Position numbers and translations under genes: made by a program. Source: Brachyhypopomus gauderio (Eukaryota > Chordata > Actinopteri > Gymnotiformes > Hypopomidae). Taken from it: a stretch of DNA of 64,000 nucleotides. The DNA lies in contig NW_027506988.1 in the NCBI RefSeq assembly GCF_052324685.1, positions 160,001 to 224,000 of the forward strand, given 5' to 3'. Shown here piece by piece: positions 28,801 through 40,459 of the stretch. Under the pieces are notes generated by a model, which had not been told where the DNA came from, made no database searches, and saw nothing but the letters and a program-made list of their open reading frames with translations. The stretch's first letter is position 1; each line of letters begins with the position of its first letter.

Positions 28801-31800
28801 GTACGACTGTGTTTGGGCGTTGGGGAATGTGAAACCGATCTGGCTGTACAAGCCTCTGCAGGGAAAAAGGCCTCCATAATGTCATTTGAATATAACTGAA
28901 GGCATTTGCCGTGTGTGTGTGTGTGAGAGAGAGGGGGGGGGGGGGGGGGGGGGGACGGAGAAATGTATGAAGTTCTTGCTCTGTTAGGTGTTTTTATTTT
29001 TTTTATTTTTTAGGACCTTAATGTTTTCAGAAAATAAACATAATGTACTAGAATGTGTAGTTTTATGAATGTTTAAATGTTTGCAGGTTGAATCATTTAA
29101 CCACTGTTTTGCAGCAGTAAAGTTAAAAATAGTCTGCTTATTTTGCTCCAAAGTAACGGAAACATAATGTTTCAGTACTGAGACTCTGCTCCAACCTCAT
29201 CTTTAATGAAAAACGCATGTTGAGAAAAGCAGCTTCTCATCATGACCACGAATTATATTAGGACTGTACAGGCAAACATGAAATCCTCATTTATTAGCCA
29301 ATCATTAAAAAATGCTATAATTTCATTCAGTGCTTCTGGCTTCCCTGCGTTTTTGTTTGTTTGCCTTTTCTTGGACCACTCATACACGCATTCATATGTC
29401 TTTCTGCTGCACATCTGAAAGCTGCTGACTGTGTTTTAGAATGACCGTTTTAATGTGTACAGTGTTGGATAATCTGAGTAAACATGGAGTTGGTGTGTTT
29501 GCTCTCATTTGCAAGTTTAGCCCACTATCAGAACTGGACTGCTAGCGAGTGCTGTTCTTTCAGAAGGCTCTGACTGGTCAAGCTGATTCAGCCCTTCACG
29601 CCGTGTTATGTGATAGCTGTGTTGGATGTTAACACTGCAGCTAGCACGTTGGGGCTCCATGGCTCACCTTTATTTGCTTACATTTTGTTGCAGTTGCTTT
29701 AATCTAGCGTGAATGTTTACTGGCCTGTATTGTGGGCTACACGTAAACAGTAAACCTTGATTGAGCTACTGTGAAGTGTCAACATTTTAAGGTGAAGCTC
29801 TTGCTTTAAAGTAAAAGTGTGTTGCAAACTTTGAGACCAGACGTCACTTTAAAATCTGTAGTTAAGATTTATGGCTGTTTACAGATGTTGGTAATTTACA
29901 GTCCTCATCAAATGTGTCTTTTTTAATTTACCCTTAAAACAAACCAATATGTTTTAAACAAAACAATCATTTGCTGTACAGCTGACCAAGAAGGAGCCTT
30001 TGTGATTGGGAATCTCAGTTTTAAATAATAATAATAATTAAAAAAAACTCCCCATTCACTTTCTTCTTTTTCTTTTTTAGATAAACGAATTCCCCATTAA
30101 AACATTTGAGTGTCATTTCTACAGCCAAGAAGGTCTAAGTATGTGTTACTTTGTCTCCCCCCAGAATGTACCATCCTCACGGCCAACGATACATTTCCAA
30201 GGACTTCAAGGGGTATGTGAGGATGATTTTATGTCTTTCTGGTATCTTTGGGTTTTTTTTTATTTATTTTTTTTAAGATCATAGCTGCTTGACCAGAATA
30301 TCATTTAAATCCTCTTTCATCTCATAATGACCTTGGCACAAAGGATGTTTTAGGAAAATGTTCCCAAGACACAAAATTAAGAGTGGAGTCGCATTACGAG
30401 ATCTGTTTCTAAACCCTGACAGAAGTGTGTACGTGCATGTTGGAATTCTTGCTTAATGGTTGCTCTGGTGTTGAGCAGATTGCTTTAGGCCTATTTAGGT
30501 CTATTCTGAGGTTTGTCAACTCTCACTGTTCCCCTGTAAAAATGGTTAACCTCTGACCCTGTGCTCCATGCCAGAGTTTATCTCCACTGAAGCTATTCAT
30601 GCTGCTCTGTGGTTATGCAGCTGTGATCTCGCTCGGCGTGTCTCTTGTCTGTAACCGTTTAAAAGACACGCTGGTCTGGTGCTGTTGTGTGTGTGCTCCA
30701 GGGCTACCCCAAAGCCTTATGGGTAATCACAATGTTGACCTTTTTGTAGCACTAATTTGGCAGAAGATTGGAATGAGAAAATGAAGTCTCTTACAAATCA
30801 CGTTTTTATTGTGTGCTGTGACTATTCCAGGTAGTGGTTCTGAGAAACCGAGAACGTGCACGTTTGATTCAAGACTTCATTAAATTAGTTAATTAATTAG
30901 GTGTTTTGCTTCTTTTTTGTTTTTTGGTCTTGCAGCGCATTAAGATTCCCAAGCCAGATGTCTCCGACGGGTCTCACGCTTTTGATTTTTACTTGTCCAA
31001 CGTTGGCAAGGACAATCCTCAGGGAAGCTTCGAATGCATCCACCAATATGTGTCCAGGTAGGATGTCGCCGTTGCCACCAAAGGTGGTGTGCGCACGGTC
31101 AGACGTACGCGCCCGTGTTCTGGGGCCGTTCACCTTCTCAGGCTTCCCGTGTTCCTCCACCAGCTCCGGGCTTGCCCAGATGTCCTCGCTGGGGACGGTC
31201 CAGGACAAAATCACGGTGTGCGCCACCAACGACTCCTACCAGGTGACCAGAGAGCGCATGACGCAGGCCGAAGAGGACACGCGTAAGAGAGCCACAAAGG
31301 TCATCAAACCCGGGGGTCAGTTCACAGGCAGGTGCTTCCGTTTGTCCTCGTGCCACACAGGTGCCCTTTATCAGCACCGTGCATGCAGAACCCCACACGA
31401 CACACCAGGTGCCAGGAAGTAATTGTGTACGAGAAAAACTGTATTCCCGCTAATCTGGTTTGGGTTAGTCCAACACCTTGCGTGGCATCCATGTTTTATG
31501 GATTGCCGACCGCTATCTGATGACGGAACGCTGACACACCCCACAAACACCACGTCTTGTTCCATGTAAAAACTGACGTTGCGTCATTAACCACAGAGCA
31601 CAGACACCTGTTAAAAACATTACTCAGCAATGAAACTCTCCCTGCTATTTTTTTTTCTTCCTTTTCATTTTTCAGCGGTTTTCTCGTTTTCTCACTCTCA
31701 TTCTCTGTGCTAAGTGTAGCATCTAAGATAAATGGGTTTCTCACTAATAGAAACTCAGGAAATCGGCAGATCCAACGTGGAAATATTCAGTTTGCCGGTG

Positions 31801-34800
31801 TGTTGTAATCTCGGTGGGTCACACAGCATGACTGCTCTTTACTACCACCACCATGAACTGGTGATTTGACCTTTTTTTAAAAAAAATTTTTTTGAAACCC
31901 AGAGCGATCACTGAACTCATTTCCTCCCAGTGTGGTTTGCTAGCAGCCCCAGGCGCTAGCTGCCAGCCCTCGGGGGACCCCCTGCTCTTATGACCGTGAC
32001 AGGGTGCTTCTCCGTAAACCGGAAAAGTCGGTTTGGCTGATGGTGGGTGCAGCTGAGGGAGGCATTTGCATGGGGTGAGAAAGCCAGAGAGACGAGCAGG
32101 GGCAGGTTGTAGTTGCGGTCTGTGGCAGCTGCCCCAGGGTCTACCTCTGACTCCTTACTCCTCCTCCACCCCCGCTGCTTACAACTGTTGCATTGTAATG
32201 TTTGAATGGTAAATCGCAGGGCTTGTGCTGACACCTTTTAATAAGCCAACATGAGGGTTTTGTCTGGTTGCCAAGATTTATGACAGTAAAAATGTGTGTG
32301 TGTGTGTCAGAGATGCTCACAAGTCATTTTTTGCAAGTCCAAGTCAAGTCTCAAGTCTTTGATCTCAAGTCCAAGTCAAGTCTCAAGTCTTTGATCTCAA
32401 GTCCAAGTCAAGTCTCAAGTCTTTGTTCTCAAGTCCAAGTCAAGTCCCAAATATTTGAGTGACACTGTAGTCGCAAATCCCTGTATAGTTGTAATGGTCT
32501 GTTATGACATTTCTGATGTATAATAGCTTAAACTGGTAAATGAAGAAATACAATTTTTAAAAGTGCGCACCCACACACAAATGTTTTCCAGATAAATTTT
32601 GTATCCGTATTTTTCTCCAAAAAGTATTTTTCTTACAAAACTGACATTTTTCTGGATACAATATTCGCTTCTTTCAGTAGAACATCTGCTATATTTTGTT
32701 TTAAAAGATAATGGAGGGCTGTGAATTAAAAAAAATCACATTTTTAACTATATATATGAAAGGTCTGCATATAAAGAAAATAGCAACCAAATTAGTGATT
32801 ATAAAATAAAAATTAAAAACAGAATTCAAATTTTACAATAATAATGATTCTGACATAAAAAGCCCTGCAGCAACAACTATTTGTCTCCTAATGAACTGGA
32901 TCAAACACAATCTATTTGAACTTCAAGGTGTCTTTCAGTGTCCAATACAAGGAAAATGTTTATGCAACTAACGCATTACATTTTTAAAAGATCAGGGTTG
33001 ACAGGGTACTTGCACTTAGCCTGGCTCGGTGAGGGCGCAGGCGCATTAAGCCTGGTTTATACTTGACGCGCCGCTGCGCGAGGGTCCGCGCGGCGAAAAT
33101 GACGTAATCGCTGTGGCTCTGACCGTGCGCGAGGTCGTGCACCTCTCGAAAACTTCGCGCGCGCGCCGTGCTTCAGCGCGATGGACAAAGTCATGTTTGC
33201 CGGGTTCATACACCTATACAAGGTGGAATTAAAGCACTTGTACGGCACTTTAAAGGTCCATTTCAGTATTTCCCAGCACGTTAAACTTAATTAAGTTAAA
33301 TATTTATACATATACTCGAAATGAATCGAAATAATTCGCTTTTTTATCACATTAGTTTATGGTTGTTTATTTTCAAAACGCCCAATCTTAACGTCTTCAC
33401 GTTCTCTCATGTTTCGTCTTGGAATTACAAGAGGCTCGTATTTAGCCCTATCCGGACGGGATTAATTTTTCAGGGGGACGTCTGTGAAAAATATTTCACC
33501 CTTGTACTCAGTGATAAAACTCTTGCATCCGGACAGCAATTGAAAAAACAGGAGGACCCGCGAGTTTTTGGCTTTCTCGGTCACATGACATCGCCTTGTC
33601 ACGTGATAGCATGTTTAATAATGTCACACTGCCAACTCTGATGATTCCTTTTTAACTTTTAACTTTACTACTGTTCAGTTCAGCATTTAAGATCTCCGTT
33701 TAAGTTAAGCTATTTTGTTAAACCAATACAGAAAACACATTATAAAAAATCGCTAATGAATGTAAATAGCTAAATAAATCCGTTAAATAAAATAAAATAA
33801 ATCCATTAAAAATCCAGTAAATCCATTTTCGCTCGCCGCTGTCTTTACGTGGATCTCCGTGAAAACGCGCGCCCAACGTGTTAAGCCTGGTTTATACTCG
33901 ACGCGCCGCGAGCGGCGCGAGGGTCCGCGCGGCGAAAATGACGTAATCGCTGTGGCTCCGCCCGTGCGCGAGGGCCTCGCGCGCTGTCGCGGCGCGAGGT
34001 CGTGCACCTCTCGAATTTTGTAACTTCGCGCGCGCGCCGCGCTTCAGCGCGATGGACAAAGTCATGTTTGCCGGGTTCATACACCTATACAAGGTGGAAT
34101 TAAAGCACTTGTACGTCACTTTAAAGGTCCATTTCAATATTTCCCAGCACGGTAAACTTAATTAAGTTAAATATTTATACATATACTCTAAATGAATCGA
34201 AATAATTCGCTTTTTTATCATATTATTTAATGGTTGTTTATTTTCAAAACGCCCAATCTTAACGTCTTCACGTTCTCTCATGTTTCGTCCTGGAATTACA
34301 AGAGGCTCGTATTTGTTAACGTAATTTCAACATTTTAATGTACTTTAGCCTAAATTCCAGCACTTTTCAAACCTGAAACACAAAGCAACATTAAAATGCG
34401 TCAGGTAAATGTTCATTCCCTTTTTTTTTAGGGGTGTTTCTTTACACTACCACATATAGTTTCGGACAACATTGCAAAGTCATATTTATGTTTGATACCT
34501 AATGTGTATATATACGGTCTCTGGTCAGGTAAAAATGTTCTTTCACCGGTTTTGCAGAGGTTTTTTATTCTCCACTGCCACCTATCGCCACCTATCGTTT
34601 CGGAGAACACTGCAGCGACGCTCGCGAAAGTATAAACGCCTACACCGCTCGCGCAGGGTCGCGCGAGGTGGGCGGAGTAGCGCGCTACGGTCGCTCGCGA
34701 AAGTATAAACCAGGCTTAACTACGGTGCGTGGCAGTGGACATATAACTGTTTTATTAAACGCGAGGTGATGTCTGCATGTATAAACTCAGACATGTGGAT

Positions 34801-37800
34801 CCGGACGGGACTAAAATTACCAGACGACCACGGAGTACAGCGAAAAACAGTAGGTAATTCCGCCTGTAATTTTCTCTGAGGACGTCTGAGAAAAACACGG
34901 ACATGCTCGTTCCGGACGGGATTAAAATCACAGAGGACCCCCCGTAAAAGAGAAAATTACCCCAGGACCCCCTGAGAAACTAATCCCGTCCGGATAGGGC
35001 TAAATGTTAACGTATCGTTTCGGACAACACTGCAAAGCTATATTTATGTTTGATGCCTGGATGTGTATATATACGGTCTCTGGTCAGGTAAAAGTGTTCT
35101 TTCCCCGGTTTTGGACAATAGTATACGGCGCGAGACTGGGAGACTCTCTCACCATGGCTCTCTCATCCTGGCTGCACCGCGCTGGTGAAGTTCCGTTATA
35201 GTCTCGCGTGATAGGAATTTCTAAATAAAAGTAATAAATAAGGATGTTTGCAAAGGATTTGAAAACTTCAATGCACATTAAAGTTAATGTTTTGCAGATA
35301 AAATTCAGGTAGAAATACATGAAAACACACAAACAAAATATTTCCATTTAGAACTTTATTTTTGCAAAAGCCGCATGGCTTCCCCTCTTTAAACACTGTT
35401 CAATTTACAGTTGATTGGTATTCCCAATTTGTCAAGCATTGTTCATTGCTCCCATGCGAAGTTTACAATGCAGATAACTTAACAGGCTATTCTTAAATGT
35501 TTTCCTCTCCATAAAGTAACTTTATGAACATATACACTGCCAATACAAGACTAGAATGTAAGATTCGTTTGTCTACAAAAACGAGGTATTTTAACTTACA
35601 CTAAACGCTGGCGTCGGCCATCGTTTTGCACACGAACGAGCATGCGCGAGATCAGGAACGCGTTTGTGCCATGGCCAGGCAGCCACGCACACGCAGCCAC
35701 GGGGAGGTGGTCTCTTTTCTCGAGCCGTACCCTCCTCGTTTTGGAAGGGTTTTTTATTCTCCACTGCCACCTATCGTTTCGGAGAACACTGCAGCGACGT
35801 TCGCGAAAGTATAAACGCCTACACCGCTCGCGCAGAGTCGCGCGCTACGGTCGCTCGCGAAAGTATAAACCAGGCTTAACCTTTCCGGGTGGGTTTTCAG
35901 GTGGCGAATAAAATTAGATGTGGTGGAACCAGCGTACTGTATTTTTATGCCACACACTCTGCAGTTTGCTGCTCTTCTATTTGCTACTTGTACTTGTTTT
36001 GTACCCAAAACTTATTATGAATGGTGGAACAGAAGCGAGCGTCCTCACCTGCGTCGTCATGATCGCGATGTTTTGCGGCGCGCGCAGCGCCAGGTTCGCG
36101 TGGTGTGCGGAGTCGCGCGCAACGGTCACTTGCGAAATACTTGACGCGTCGCGACCGGCGCGAGGGTCCGCGCGCCGAAAATGTTACAGCGGGAAGTAAA
36201 AAGCATTCAGACAGGCGGAGAAAAGTCAAATGAAACGCAAAAGAACATTACAAATAAAAGATTGTTCACGAGTCTCAAATCACGAGTCCAAGTCGAGTCG
36301 CAAGTCTTTTGAATGCAAGTCTAAGTCGAGTCTGAAGTCCCTGTATATGCGACTTAAGTGCGACTCGAGTCCGAGTCCCAAACTCGAGTCCCCATCTCTT
36401 GTGTGTGTGCGCACCTTCATCTCTCACAGCTGCTCCAGCTTGAGTAGTGGAGCCATCAAACCGACCCCATCCATGTTCCACGCTGTTTTAGTTTGTTCTT
36501 TCCCCTACTTGTTCTCAGCCAGTCCCCCTCTCTCTCTGAACTCCAAACTCCACAGGTAAAAAGGTCCAGGTCCGAAAGCCAGCCCCCTCCGCCCCTGATC
36601 CGGTTCCGGAGAGGAAGCGCTCCACCCCCATGAACCCGGCCAACACCATCCGCAAGTGCCTTTCCAGTAACCCGGTGTCCCAGCGGCCGTACCGAGACCG
36701 CGTGGTCCACCTGCTGGCCCTGCGCTCCTACAAGAAGCTGGAGGTTCTGGCCAGACTACAGAGAGACGGTATCAGCCAGAAGGACCGCAGCTCCCTGGGC
36801 AGCACCTTACAACAGGTAGGACCTGCGGAGAACCCGCCAGCACCAGGCAGCGGTGAATATTAAACAGCCCTGATGAAGTGGGGTGAGTGAAGGGGGCAGT
36901 GGAGCTGTGGGGGAGACGTGAGGAGCACGTTTGTCAAGATTGAACAAACCAGAGAACCAGAGAGGGAGGATCCACTCCATTCCAAACAGTCCAGGTTCCT
37001 TCTTCCTGAAGCCTCTCTGGTTGTGAGAACTTCTCCCGTCATCTTGCGTGTTAACGCAGTATTTGGTGCTGATCCGTAGCCAGTCGTGTACGTTTTGAAG
37101 CAGAGTATTTGATTCAGAAGCAGCACAGAGGCGGGGCACCTGAGCACCGGTGAGCCTGGACACGGACGGGTCTGGGCCAGACGGACGACCCTTCACACGC
37201 ACCTTTCTGATAGATGCATCTGAGAACAAGAACGCTAGCAAGGAACGTGCAGCGCAGAGAGAAGCTTATTGTGAGGCTTAAGCACGAAATCAATATGCAA
37301 AAGACAAACACCTGCATTTACCTCAGTTGGACCCCAGCCGTAACTATAACTGTATCTATACATTAGATGTTAAATATTACATCTAAATATGTAGACACGT
37401 GGCTGGTGGCTCATAGTAAAGAATGATTTACTTTATCTCACGGAAGACTTAAAGGTCTCGTACTGTGCCGATTGCCTACAAATGGGCCTGGATTAAGTGG
37501 GCGGAGCTTCCTCCTCAGCCTGCAGAGGGTGTGGTTTCAGCAGAGCACGGAGGGGAAGTCCCAGCCACGAGCCTGTGTCAGTTCCCTTCAGTGGTTTCAC
37601 TGGAGAAATGTCAAAGGTACTTTGTCCTGGGGTTGGTTTCTATATGCGCTAATTGAAATTGACTAGCAAGGGATCTCGGTGAAGGGAGACGGGGGGTTGG
37701 GGGGGGGGGGGGGCAGACATTGAAACTGCCCCTTTTATTCAATGAAAGGGAGAAGCAGCTCTGTTGGCCTTACTGCAGATGGACGGGGTGCAGGCAGACG

Positions 37801-40424
37801 GGCGAGACGTTGTATATTCGCATGTAAATTACGCAACGTTATGTTTATTTTGCCTCATGTCGGGAGGAGGCCAGCGTTCAACAGAACGTGAAGAACCGTT
37901 TCACTGTCTGCACCTCGGGCCGGTTTAGATCTCGCGTAGCCCAAATGTCTCAGGCCGCCCACAGCTTAGCTGCCGCCGTCTGAAATTACTTGGAAAAGAA
38001 AAACCGGATGTGCATTCAGATTTGCTCCCTTCACATTTGAGTGTAAATCCGTGCAGTATGTTTCTGAATGCGTATGAAGGCCTGGCTCACTGCTGGGGCG
38101 TGACTGCTCGGCTTAAGAGGGTCCAGGCCCACACTGAGTGAGCAATCTGGTCCTGGTGCACAGAATGAAATTCCTCTAAACACAACATTTGTACAGAACA
38201 TAGTTATCGCGTGTCTCTTGTACGAGTTTGTGGTTTTTATCCTTTCTTTTCATTCTAGCGTTATGGCAAGTAAATATGATTTGTGATATGAACTGACTTG
38301 TGATATCGGGCATTTTACATAATCGCATGTTCATAGGCTTGTTAGGAGTTCAACATTGTTGGAAAAATATGAAGGACTGTTCTGTAATACAGTTTAGTGT
38401 CACTGACCTAATTCATTATTTCTATAATCCAGGAACATGCGATCCAAAACACACTGGTCCAAAATCCAACATTGTCGTTGTTCCTGTTTGCTGCCTCATA
38501 AAGTGTCCAGCACCATGTTTTAGAATCGCCATAAAAGTGTGGTTTGTGTTTGAAGCTCTTGTGGACCCTTTTGAAGTGTAGTGCTCCTTCACGTTATGAT
38601 GAGGGGCCATTAGGACAGCGGTCTGCTTACACAAGCGCGTCATATTTCACTTTGTCTGAAGTTCATAGAAACAATATAATAAAAGCCCCAGTTGGCTCTG
38701 TGTGTATCTGATTTAAACAAGAACATTTAAAAAACTTTCATTTCTGGTCTCCTGAGGTGAGCTGGTGAGAGAGAAACGTTCTTACTGCAGTGTTTTCGTG
38801 TTTGTATATTCAGGTTGCTAATCTGAACCCGAAGGATAACTCGTACTCTCTAAAGGACTTCCTCTACCGTGAGGTCCAGAGGGACTGGCCGGGCTACACG
38901 GAGGACGAGCGCACTCAGGTGGACAGGATCCTGACTCGGTGAGTTCCTGGCCCATTTGCAGTGGCTCAGCAGCACCGGCGCATGTCGACCCTCACTGAGT
39001 GTACGACTGGGCAGCCCGTCACGCAGGACTGGTGCCATGTTGGCTCCTGTCTCACGGACCCTCCTGTGTGTCTCACAGTAAACTGGGCCTTCCCGCGGAT
39101 TCACTCTCATCCAGCACTTCTCCCAAAGAGCCGGCCCCACAACAGGTATGGACACAGCCACACTTCTGATGATGATGATGATGAGGTTGTTTGAGGGGGG
39201 ATGTTGGGTCAATCCTGGAGAGAAGCACGCCAAGCCAAGCGCTCTTCTACTGAACTGAAGCCTGATTATATTCCTTTCTTGATTTAAAGATGTGTGAGTT
39301 TTGGTGAAGGCGGCAGTGGGTTGGCATGTACCAGGCTCCCAGTTGAAATCGGAGATTTGAGTTGATTAAACATAGATTTACTGCGCGTTCCTACATTCCT
39401 GCTTTTACACCGAGGACCCTCGTCTCTCTGTATTTAGAAATGCCAGCTTGAGGGAGACTTCATTGACCCTCTGATGCCCAAGAAACCTCGAATCTCCCAC
39501 CTCAGTAACCGGAGCGCTCCTGGCTCATCTGAGCGCCACACCCCTTTGGAGGCGGAGGAGAAGAGGGCCACGCCCCCTGTCTCTGCAGCCTGCCCTGGCC
39601 CCTCCTCCCAGCCCCTGGTGTCCCACCCACCGTCTGGCTCCAACTCCAACTCCCCAAGCACACCCGAGGGGCGTGGCACACAAGACCTGCCCCTGGACCA
39701 GAGCTCCACCTGCGGGGAAGAGGCGGAGCGTTACACCTCCCGAGCCCTGACGCCCAGCCCCCGAGGCCGGCCCGCCCACGTCTCCTCCTCCTCCTCCGTG
39801 GCCTCCAGCTCCGCCCCCTCCCTCCCCCCGTACACCACGCCCCCAGCAGCCAGCAGTAGCAAAAAACCCAAAAAGAAGTCCAAGAAGCACAAAGAGAAGG
39901 AGCGTGACAGGGAGAAGGAACGAGTGAAGCAGAAGGAGAGACACGCTGAGGAGGACGAGAGGCCCAGGAAGAGACACCGTGTGGACGTGGAGGAGAAGCA
40001 CAAGCCAGCCAGCCGCCCCGCTCCCGATACGGAGCCACGCGGAGAAGGTGCGTGTCTGGGGATCGCTCGTGGGCCTTGACGAAGTCCTACACCTCGATTA
40101 GTGTTTTATTAGTTTGAGAAGCAGCGGTTCTTCAAAACACTGTTCAAGATGAGAGCTTTCGTGAAGTGCCATTTGTGATCAATCGTTTCTCTCCTTAGAC
40201 AGAACAAGCAAATCTGAGTTCACAGAACTGTCCACCCCGGTGATTCCTGATTACATAGCGTGAGTTTACCCTGACCGTGTGTGGAGGGCGTGGGGCCCTG
40301 GCTAGATTTGGCCTTGTTCTAGATTAGCTGGCTCTCAGCACCGTGTAGCCCTGTTTTATCTGTGCAGCATCTGCCTTTGGGCTTTCAGTAAATCTTTTAC
40401 AAACTTTACATGGCAAACTGGTTA

Positions 40425-40459
<35 letters not shown>

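Larger units (their letters stand above)
33050..35875. mobile_element. TTAA-target MITE, copy A, split by later insertions
   Basis: Terminal inverted repeats begin GCCTGGTTTATACT at both ends and the element is flanked by TTAA on each side (33046-33049, 35876-35879). The interior is rich in GCGC, with TGACGTAATCGCTGTGGCTC near the left end. It corresponds base for base to copy B except for two blocks explained by insertions at 33445-35000 and 35116-35737. Duplication size and ends suggest a piggyBac- or Kolobok-type origin; the superfamily is not proven. Confidence 0.8.
32308..36400 (-). mobile_element. hAT-family DNA transposon remnant (host of nested elements), ell2 intron 4
   Basis: Ends CAGAGATGCTCACAAGTC on the left and, inverted, AAGAGATGGGGACTCGAGT on the right, with subterminal AAGTC/GAGTC repeats (32325-32455 and 36265-36390) like those of fish hAT elements. 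GTGTGTGT flanks both sides (32300-32307, 36401-36408), an 8-bp duplication consistent with hAT, though the site is a microsatellite. The interior keeps a BED zinc-finger fragment on the minus strand at 35880-36008. Other DNA elements have inserted within it. Confidence 0.75.

Noticed and set aside
33783..34137. Arg/Ala-rich minus-strand frames in the MITE cluster
   Set aside because: They come from GC-rich ends of the non-coding MITE and are repeated in both copies with differing frames.
39502..40038. Long minus-strand frames opposite ell2 exon 8
   Set aside because: Shadow of the GC-rich Ser/Pro coding exon on the plus strand.
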